Below, piece by piece: positions 56,635 to 64,000 of a stretch of 64,000 nucleotides of DNA. Below the pieces are notes generated by a model. That model did not search any database. It was not told where the DNA came from and saw only the letters and a list, made by a program, of their open reading frames with translations. How positions within the stretch are numbered: the first letter of the stretch is position 1; the number at the start of each line of letters is the position of its first letter. Made by a program: the position numbers and the translations under genes. This DNA comes from Acanthochromis polyacanthus (taxonomy: Eukaryota; Chordata; Actinopteri; Pomacentridae). The DNA lies in the NCBI RefSeq assembly GCF_021347895.1, contig NC_067118.1, forward strand, positions 17,081,011-17,145,010, in the 5' to 3' direction.

Positions 56635-57203
56635 AAGGGGAACTTCGTTTTTTTTCAACCTGGGGTCTGTTTCCATATGTAATTTCATACATGTGAGTGA
56701 TGGAGAAATGAATTTTCGACATAGCTTCAGTATTTAGCCAGGCAGGCAGCTTAGCAGCTCAGCTAGCAGCTCAGCTAGCGAAAAGTATGGGGCAACTTGC
56801 CCACCCCCACGTCAAAGTCCACCCTAACATGCTTTTTTCTCCACACTGACCGGCTCGGATAGTCTAAATGAGTGTCCCACAACATACTAGAGATGAGAAG
56901 TGAACGAAAACCTCCACATTACCGGGTGATCGCTCTTTGTTGTGGTCTGTATCCAAATCTCAGGACGCTAGAAAGCAAATCTCGTTCCGAAATCGCGGTG
57001 TTTTGGCGCGAGCTCCCGCGCGATTTCAGAAGGAGATTTGCTTTCTAGTCCTGAGATTTGGATACAGACCACAACAAAGAGCGATCGCCAGGTAATGTGG
57101 AGGTTTTTGTTCACTTCTCATCTCTAGTATGTTGTGGGACACTCGTTGAGACTATCCGAGCCAGTCAGTGTGGAAAAAAAAGCACGTTAGGGCGGACTTT
57201 GAC
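56635..57203. mobile_element. large foldback element in a mib2 intron
   Basis: The palindrome 56,811-57,203 has arms of about 195 bp: GTCAAAGTCCACCCTAAC at left, and the reverse complement of the right end, with GGGACACTC, AGATGAGAAGTGAAC and GATCGCTCTTTGTTGTGG shared between arms. The centre near 57,005 is CpG-rich (GGCGCGAGCTCCCGCGCG). A unique 5' part begins AAAGGGGAACTTCG. No frames. Confidence 0.8.
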
Positions 57204-58050
57204 CTTATGACTTCCTTACTTAACCCTGATCTTTTGCACCGTTTACACAATAAACTCAAGTCCTTTGTCCTCAGCAGACACTATCTTTAAAGCTGTGACA
57301 CCTCACTCACTCCTTTCACCTGGTCTTACCTTTCATCCTGGTGTTTACCTGAGAAAGTCAGTTAATTCCCTTACCCTAAATGAACTCTAAAGACTATAAG
57401 CAAATACCCTCACATTCATTGCCTCACGTGTTGTTTACCATTCCGTCTTTAGTCCTCACCGTGTTCTTCGTCAGTCTATATTTACTATGAGCCTGTATTT
57501 ACCTACTTAAGACTCTATTTGTCTGCCCAGCTTCAGAGTACAGTATGTTTGGGCTTCCATTTACTATATTTACTTCTCTTGGAATGTTTTTCAGTCTTTG
57601 TTAAAATCTCTCTTCAGGCCTCATTTATCTTCTAGCTAGTTTTTATTTAGCCATTATTTCATCCTGTCTTTTGTCATTTGAGTTGTCTCTCTTTTCAGTC
57701 CCAACAATTCCAAGAATTCAACAGAAATCCAAACAGCTTTAGTCCTATTCTAACCCCAGCCTCCTGCCAGTATGAGTGGAGGAGGTATCATGCCAGGTAA
57801 CAACTCTCAAAAAAGAAGAAGTAAATAAATAAAAATGACTATTTAAAATGCAATAATAGTGTAGAAAGTCACATCCATTGCAAGTTTTGTGCAGTATAGT
57901 AAAATAATAAAAACAGCACTGACACGCCAATACTATCTCATCTAACTAATAGCTTCTCCTTAAAAGTAAAAATAATTGATCTGAACTGAAAAATAAGAGA
58001 CAAGTTTAACATCCCACCACCTCCCTATCAGCCTCGCTGACAGCTCTCAC

Positions 58051-58311
58051 CCTGCAGTAGAGCGATGTGGAAGAACATCCTTCACTGCTTTCCTCAGTGC
58101 TGCTGGTTCCCACGGAGGGGCTGAGCACAACGTTGGCCAGCTGTGGGCGGAGGAGAGCCACATGCATGGCTGTGTCACCATCCTCATCTTCCATGTTGAC
58201 ATCGGCCCCCTCAGCCACCAGCAGCTGCACCAGATCAGTGTGGCCCTGCGTCACAGCCAGCTGCAACGGTGTCTGGTTGCGGTTGTTGCGGATGTTGATG
58301 TCGCAGCGCCC
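58051..58311 (-). CDS. mib2: mib2 exon: ankyrin repeats
   Basis: A 261-nt exon, exactly 87 codons in phase 0, after acceptor CTACTACAG and ending AGG|GTGAGA. The translation has GRCDINIRN, NQTPLQLAVTQGHTDLVQLL and EGADVN, then DGDTAMHVALL, which are two ankyrin units, followed by a serine-rich loop (SPSVGTSSTEESSEG) ending LYCR. In MIB proteins the ankyrin block binds partner proteins and connects the N-terminal ligand-binding part to the RINGs. Residues GRCD and EDE-GDTA-HVAL match MIB2 from memory. Confidence 0.96.
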
Positions 58312-58495
58312 CTGTAGTAGGGAATGTAGGGAAACAATATATTTCTCTTTTGAGAAAGTGAAACAGAAAATTGAAAGCTAATTAAATGTTTATTAAATGC
58401 AAAAAAATGGTGCTAGCATCCTATACTACAGAAGTAAAGAAAAGGCAAACGAAAACCATTTGAAAGGATTCTGATTGCTTCTTTTCTTAGCTCAC

Positions 58496-58622
58496 CTCCT
58501 TAATGAGGATCTCAGCAACATCTCTATGGTTGTTAAGAGCAGCCAGATGCAATGCGGAGAAGCCATCTTCTTTTTTCACGTCCACAAGCTGCCGTGCTCG
58601 GGCAAGGATCTTTTCTGTGGAC
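58496..58622 (-). CDS. mib2: mib2 exon: ankyrin repeat, first visible exon
   Basis: A 127-nt exon after acceptor GTGGCAG, ending GAG|GTGAGC. It codes for [20 protein letters not shown] and then [19 protein letters not shown], a canonical ankyrin unit ([10 protein letters not shown]). [17 protein letters not shown] is a signature stretch of MIB2. It begins with one base of a codon from the previous exon. No upstream exon (which would code for the LLHHA-type repeat) is found up to 64,000, so the preceding intron is at least 5.4 kb or the exon escaped my reading. Confidence 0.96.
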
Positions 58623-61600
58623 CTGCCACCAGGACAAACAACATGAGACCGTATTAGCCCACAGCACTCCTCATGGCTCATAGCTTAAATTAAGAAAAGT
58701 TATATCTGTAACAGTTGGCCCAGAGCTTTGTAACCACATCAAACATTTAAAAAAAAAAAAAAAAGACAGGCTGCTGCTGAACATCGATGTTATCCAAAAA
58801 AAAAAAAAAAATTTCACGTCTTGTAATTCCTAATAATCTTTATTTTTGGACAAGGTTTAGCATTAGAAAGTGTCATTTCGTACCTGTATCTTGGTAAAGT
58901 CTAATTACATACATGAACTAGAACAAACTGTGACAGAGCATCCACAACAATACCACTGCAGACTAAATACCATGTACAAATAAAAAACTTGGCACAAACG
59001 GAGACAGCGAGGCAGCTGTTTTAGAGCTGTCAACAAGCCATTCTGACAAGAAGGCTTGCCAGAGTATCACAAACGCCACAATCAGCACCTCACAGCTCAA
59101 TAGGACATCAGTGCTCAGTTTTCTCAAGGTCACAGATCTGAACCATCTTCTCAGGCAATCTATTCTGGCAAAATTAGAGAATGTTTTCTTGAATGGGAAA
59201 GTTGACAAGATAACTATTTGGCTGCATTAAGGCCACAGTCAGTAAGGTGAGGCTATTAGAACCTTTCCGTGTTTCATGCTGTCGGCTGATGCTGCAGTAC
59301 AAGGCTGGGCTGCACTGTAGAGTTGCCCTCTGCTCTGTAGCTGAGTCTGCTTTATGACGTGTGAAATTGAAGCTGACAGCCTTAGTGAGCACCCAGGAAG
59401 CTGGCATGTCACCATGGAGGCTTCACTTTGATGTCAACCAAACTTTCTATGAATGTTAGGTCCATGTCAATGTTACCACCTCTACTGGAGCTGCACATGT
59501 AGGCAGCTGATGCTGGTTTCTGTTTTGCCAAGAGCAAACTCCTACAATGAAGCAGAAGGGGCACAGCATGGCAAGGGGACATTTATTGCTAATAAAATAT
59601 GACCAGATTAGAAGACGTAACCTACTTAGCAGCAAAAAGCTAATTACTATACAACAAAGCAGAGCCAATAATTACGCAGTTCATGCGATAAGGATGACTT
59701 GAGTAAATCACTGATGGAAAAATTTACTGAAAAAAATGATTATTTCATTATGAAATCTGCTCTACAGCAAAAACCTCCATGGCACTGATGTGGATCCCTC
59801 ATTCTCCCAGCAACTAGTACTTAGCGGTAACTTTCAGTATCAGTCTTTTTATTTATTCATTTATTTTTACTTTTGTGTTGATTTGCATTTCATTTTTGCT
59901 GTTACTACTCCCCAGCACAGCATTAAAACAAACCATCAGATAGCAAATTGCATATTGGGGAGGATATATTAACAGTATACTAAGTATAATCATAAGTAAC
60001 CTTTAAAAAAAATCCATCCTCTTAAAATAAATCATAAACTCTTCAAACTTCAAAATATTCCAACACTAATGCCTGGCTTTAAATCCTGCTTCCTTTAACA
60101 TTTATCATTGTTGTTGTATACCGGTAGTTGATTTGCAACTATTTTTGTATCAGAGTAATGGGGACAGTTTTGCTGCACCTTTAATTATGATAAGAACATA
60201 TTAAAACATTCACAAGCCTAGTAGCAGCAGACTTCTAATACGTTTTGAAAAAATTACTGAGCTCTGGCCTGTTAAGAGCACAGGAAGGCTTCTTGGATAC
60301 ATATCCAGTCACATTTGGCTGGGATCGCCTGTGTTTTAAAGCGTGAAGGCTGTTAGACAGACATTATGTTAGAGGTCATTTGTACCTGCAATGCAGCTCT
60401 GAATGTGTGTGTCTGCATGTGTGTGGTTGGTGTACTTATTGAGGGTCATACAGCTGCTGCGTGTAAGTCGGCTCCAGTCCACCTTTGCTAGCTTAAAGAG
60501 CTCACCCTCGCAGTACTGAAGCAGTCTGGATCGCAGCCGTGTCAGTTCGCTCACCTTTGTGCCTCCAATTGTCTACATTATTTCCATAATCGTTACTCCT
60601 GTGTGTTCATGAATATTCAGATTTGAGCTGGCCCTTTGAGGCAGTTTTGTACAAACATGCCTTCAAACCCAATAGCCAAAGGGCATTTCAGGCACTCTAG
60701 TAATGACTTTCCTGTGGACTAAAGTCATCATTTGATTACTTTTGGGAGTTTGCATCCCATATTTATTTGTAACATGCTATTTGATCAATGCATGACAGTA
60801 GTAGGAAGAATTTTACATTATACGCATTCTTACATTCTTAATTAAAATAAAACATTTTGATTCCGTCTGCAATTAGCTCTGAGAGTGAAATCTAGCTATA
60901 CCAGACAATTTACACTGCACTGTCTAAAGATATGATTAAAAAAGGGGAGGTTTGAAGAAAATAAAGGACTGCTCTGCTTAGGAACATATGGAATCTGGTA
61001 AAAGTGTGGGGAAAAACAAAAAAAAGATAGAAGTGCAGGAAAAAAGAACTAATCGAGTCAAGAAGTCTTTCTTTTCTAATAAAGTAAACACATTAAACAT
61101 CCCATATAACATTGAGCTCTTCTGTCAAGCAGCACACTCAAGAAGAAATCTGGCAATATGCCTTGTTTCTTTTCTTTCCCAGGGCTGTTTGTGAACTTGG
61201 CCTTTACCCCCTTTTTTCCATTTGCTCACAATAAATAAATACTCTAATAAACAGAACATTTTTGTATTTCTGTCACAAAAAACAGGGCAACAGCTGCTCA
61301 AAGGAATGTCATAAGGACGGTCTTTAGTTTTGAAGAATGCAAAACAAGTATTAATTTATCATATGAAGGGAAAAGTCAGACGGCACTAGCTTTTGGCAAT
61401 TGCAGATAAAATGGTGGGTCCATAACTGCAACAATGATAATATACACTACCTTTCAAAAGTTTGAGGTCACCCAGACAATTTCATGTTTTCCATGAAAAC
61501 TCAAACTTTTATTCATGTGCTAACATAATTGCACAATGGTTTTCTAATCATCAATTAACCTTTCAACATCATTAGCTAACACAATGTAGCATTAGAACAC

Positions 61601-64000
61601 GGGAGTGATGGTTGCTGGAAATAAGCCTCTGTACCCCTATGTAGATATTCCATTAAAAATCAGTCGTTTCCAGCTAGAATAGTCATTTACCACATCAACA
61701 ATGTCTAGACTATATTTCTGATTAATTTAATGCTATCCTCATGGAAAAAAATGCTTTTCTTTCCAAAATAAGGACATTTCTTAGTGACCCCAAAGTTTTG
61801 TACAGTAGTGTATCTTGTTTTCTAAATAAAAAAACTAAATAGGAAGCCCTTCTAAATAACATAAAGTCACCCTAAACTAACGACTGGGTACCTTCAAACT
61901 GTACCTTACAATATGATTCAAGCAAGAAGCAAACAGAAACTGGAGTGTGTGAGTGTGGTGTGGACCTGCTGATGATATATGAATGAACTGGTGAACCGAG
62001 TAGATCCTGAACACTGTAAATCCTGTGTCTCCACTTTTGGTGCAGCCGCTGATGTCAGACTAAATGAATGGTGTGGAGGGCAGCCTAAACTCCTACAACT
62101 GCACATATGACACTTGCCAGAACAGATCGGACATTCGTTAAGTGACTGTCTACTGTGGCTTACACTCCCATTCTTTTTCCTCTCCCAGCTATTGCTGGTC
62201 AACTATTTTTTTTCCATTCTCTGCTTCGATGAATTTATTCACTTATTCATGCACAGAGCTGTTAGGAGATAATATATTTTACAAGTGTATTTTCAAGGTC
62301 TGCATAAAATGACTTGGGAGGGGCCTAGTTGTTGAAGCGGTAAGGATATGTGAGTGACAGGGAGGAGAAATCTGGAGGTCAGAATTTGGCACACAGAAGA
62401 TCCAGCTATAGTACTGCACTACAGTATGCTTATAAAATCCTTACTGGTGACATAACAGGGGTCACAGTCTTGGAATATACATTTCCAGGATATTATCCAT
62501 GACATTACATAAGATACACATTTAAAGAAGTGGCATTGCTTAAGGGAGAAAATTTATTGTGACCATGGTGTTTTTCATTCCTTCCTTTTTTTTCCCCATA
62601 GCACCTCTATAAAAAGAGTCAAGGACAAGTTTCCATGACAAGGTTTTGATAAAACTTGGGAAGGAAAGTTCTTATGGAAATGTAAAATCCCCAAAGCAAA
62701 GAAACAAACGTGGTGCACTGAGGAAAACATTTACTCATCAGAGATGAGTTAGATATATAAGGAAACTTTCTATCTTACTCATCTTTTGCTCATATTTTGA
62801 CACGGTGAGCCACCTTAGTCTGACTTATTTCAAGACCTTGACTGCACTGGAGACAACACAGTGCTGATTTTCACCTAATAAAATAAGGATTTATGCATAA
62901 ATAATTTCAATGAATTATCTGCTGCAAGAGGTTTATGACTCATTTTCCTGCAATGAATCAAATGTACAGTGGAAAATAATGGGAAAAATATTATATATGG
63001 CATTAAAGCTGGTCTCTTGCAGTGATGTATACAATACATTTAACATCATATCCTGATGTTGAACAATGTAAACAGTGTTTGAATATCATATCTATGGACA
63101 AACTGTAAAACTGATTTCAAGTAGTGGGTAGCTGAGTCATGGTACAATAAATAGAAACTCTAATTAGTGTATATAGCACTGAAACACAATATTTAGATTT
63201 TACATTGATATCTAGATTAGCACATGCAATTGCAGAGTACTTAGGGAAAAAAACAGGACCATTCACTTTTTCCTGCACTTTCTCTACATTTCTAGGCTAC
63301 TTTTTGTGCGTGGGAGCTGATGATGCAACATGGACAGAGGAGACACTGGCACACCAGAAACGGAGCTAGACATGGATGAAACCATATCATTGTGAGAACA
63401 CTCTGTTACCCACTACATTACTGCCTGCCTGGTCAGTGCCACGTCAATTCTTAGCTTGCGATTAAGAACGTTCAGTGTCAACCAGCCTAAAACCGACACA
63501 GAAGACAATGGAGCCTTTGTGACAGGTGTCAGTGAGGCAGCTGTGATATTTGGCCTCAAGCTGTGGAGAAAAATGGTTGAGTTGAACTTCTACTGGCTTT
63601 GGTGTCACGTAGACACTTGGTTTTAGTAAGGAACACAATACATGCAGCCTTTTTTGGAAAAAATTAATACATAGCTGCGTTGTGTTATGCTGGTGTTTCC
63701 CCGGAAAGACACACTGATGGTCCATGTTTGAAAATTTCAGCAACTCATAAAACTGCCTTGCTGAAAAGTGGCAACACTGAATGTAATCTGTGAAAATTTG
63801 GAGAAGACGTCTGTATATATAGGGAGACGGGATGTAAAAGTAAATGTTGCATTACTGTCTCATATTGACTGCCAGCCTGCTGACAGCAGTAGAAGCTGTG
63901 TGGGAGATGAGCTCTCTATCTGTAACAGATAGTGTTGAGAGTTGACCTCTGAATCCTCATTTGAACCCACAGGAAAGACTCCCACACACATACACACCCA
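58623..64000 (-). other. mib2: mib2 intron or upstream, no exon found
   Basis: AT-rich with poly-A runs at 58,748 and 58,797, and one MITE at 61,443. I looked for the next mib2 ankyrin and MIB/HERC2 exons and did not see them. The frames at 60,369, 61,918 and 63,462 (minus) do not resemble MIB2. Confidence 0.55.
61443..61812 (+). mobile_element. full-length Tc1-type MITE, 370 bp
   Basis: The ends are TACACTACCTTTCAAAAG and the reverse complement of GTACAGTAGTGTA, flanked by TA-like sequence. This uninterrupted copy allows the other three (18,001, 43,746, 44,900) to be aligned. No coding capacity. Confidence 0.9.

Larger units (their letters stand above)
54026..58050 (-). other. mib2: 4-kb mib2 intron with several repeats
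   Basis: It contains a GT-tract repeat (54,330-54,665), a SINE fragment (56,137-56,337) and a large foldback (56,635-57,203). The frames at 55,085 and 55,957 are unsupported. Confidence 0.85.

Noticed and set aside
60369..60554. 61-codon minus-strand frame as an upstream mib2 exon
   Set aside because: It does not resemble ankyrin, ZZ or MIB/HERC2 sequence, ends in a (CA)-rich stretch, and lacks a convincing acceptor.
61918..62202. Cysteine-containing minus-strand frame (CPICSGKCHMC) as a RING or zinc finger
   Set aside because: The cysteine spacing does not fit a RING or ZZ domain, there is no splice support, and the rest of the frame is of random composition.
1..64000. CRISPR arrays, bacterial operons, proviruses
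   Set aside because: No regularly spaced repeats with unique spacers, no tightly packed frames, and no LTR pairs or gag/pol/env motifs were seen.

Overview
This window looks like a teleost fish chromosome segment. It has vertebrate-style split genes, long AT-rich introns, many (CA)n/(GA)n microsatellites, and fish-type transposons (Tc1/mariner, hAT, RTE, tRNA-derived SINEs, many small foldback elements). No long intact single-exon ORFs, operons or viral genomes are seen. Two conserved loci stand out, both on the minus strand.

(1) Positions about 275-2060 hold the miR-200b / miR-200a / miR-429 microRNA cluster, transcribed right to left. All three hairpins and their mature arms can be read directly. 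Upstream for this strand, about 3.3-6.6 kb, is a mixed-GC, CpG-containing stretch with many CAGGTG/CACCTG E-boxes, Grainyhead-type motifs and CCAAT boxes. It is the natural candidate promoter and enhancer for the primary transcript.

(2) Positions 49,865-58,622 hold the last six exons of mib2 (mind bomb 2, a Notch-pathway E3 ubiquitin ligase). They encode the last ankyrin repeats, the first RING split over two exons, and the C-terminal RING ending in RIQLFV and a stop. Splice sites and phases agree across all six exons (about 355 residues). Earlier exons are not visible and probably lie beyond 64,000. In human both loci are on 1p36.33, so the window probably preserves part of an old vertebrate linkage.

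The roughly 48 kb between and around these loci is an accessory landscape of transposons with clear nesting. 7,267-9,600 is an IS630/Tc1-like element with a split, inactivated transposase. 18,001-19,582 is a Tc1-type MITE interrupted by a 1.2-kb hAT-like element, which itself holds a CpG-rich inverted repeat and a tandem duplication. 29,505-38,830 is one old Tc1 relic broken by a 7.4-kb hAT-like element (with RTE retrotransposon 5' sequence and two small MITEs inside) and by a SINE that holds another SINE. 43,151-43,736 is a 586-bp element with a 9-bp target duplication carrying the start of a RecQ-type helicase ORF. 45,805-47,012 is another Tc1 relic. 52,858-53,741 (a mariner relic) and 56,635-57,203 (a large foldback) lie in mib2 introns.

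The remaining stretches are AT-rich and show no gene that I can support. One ORF at 20,310-20,642 is left as an unassigned candidate. Boundaries marked approximate were read by eye. Family names of repeats rest on recalled features, not on database searches.
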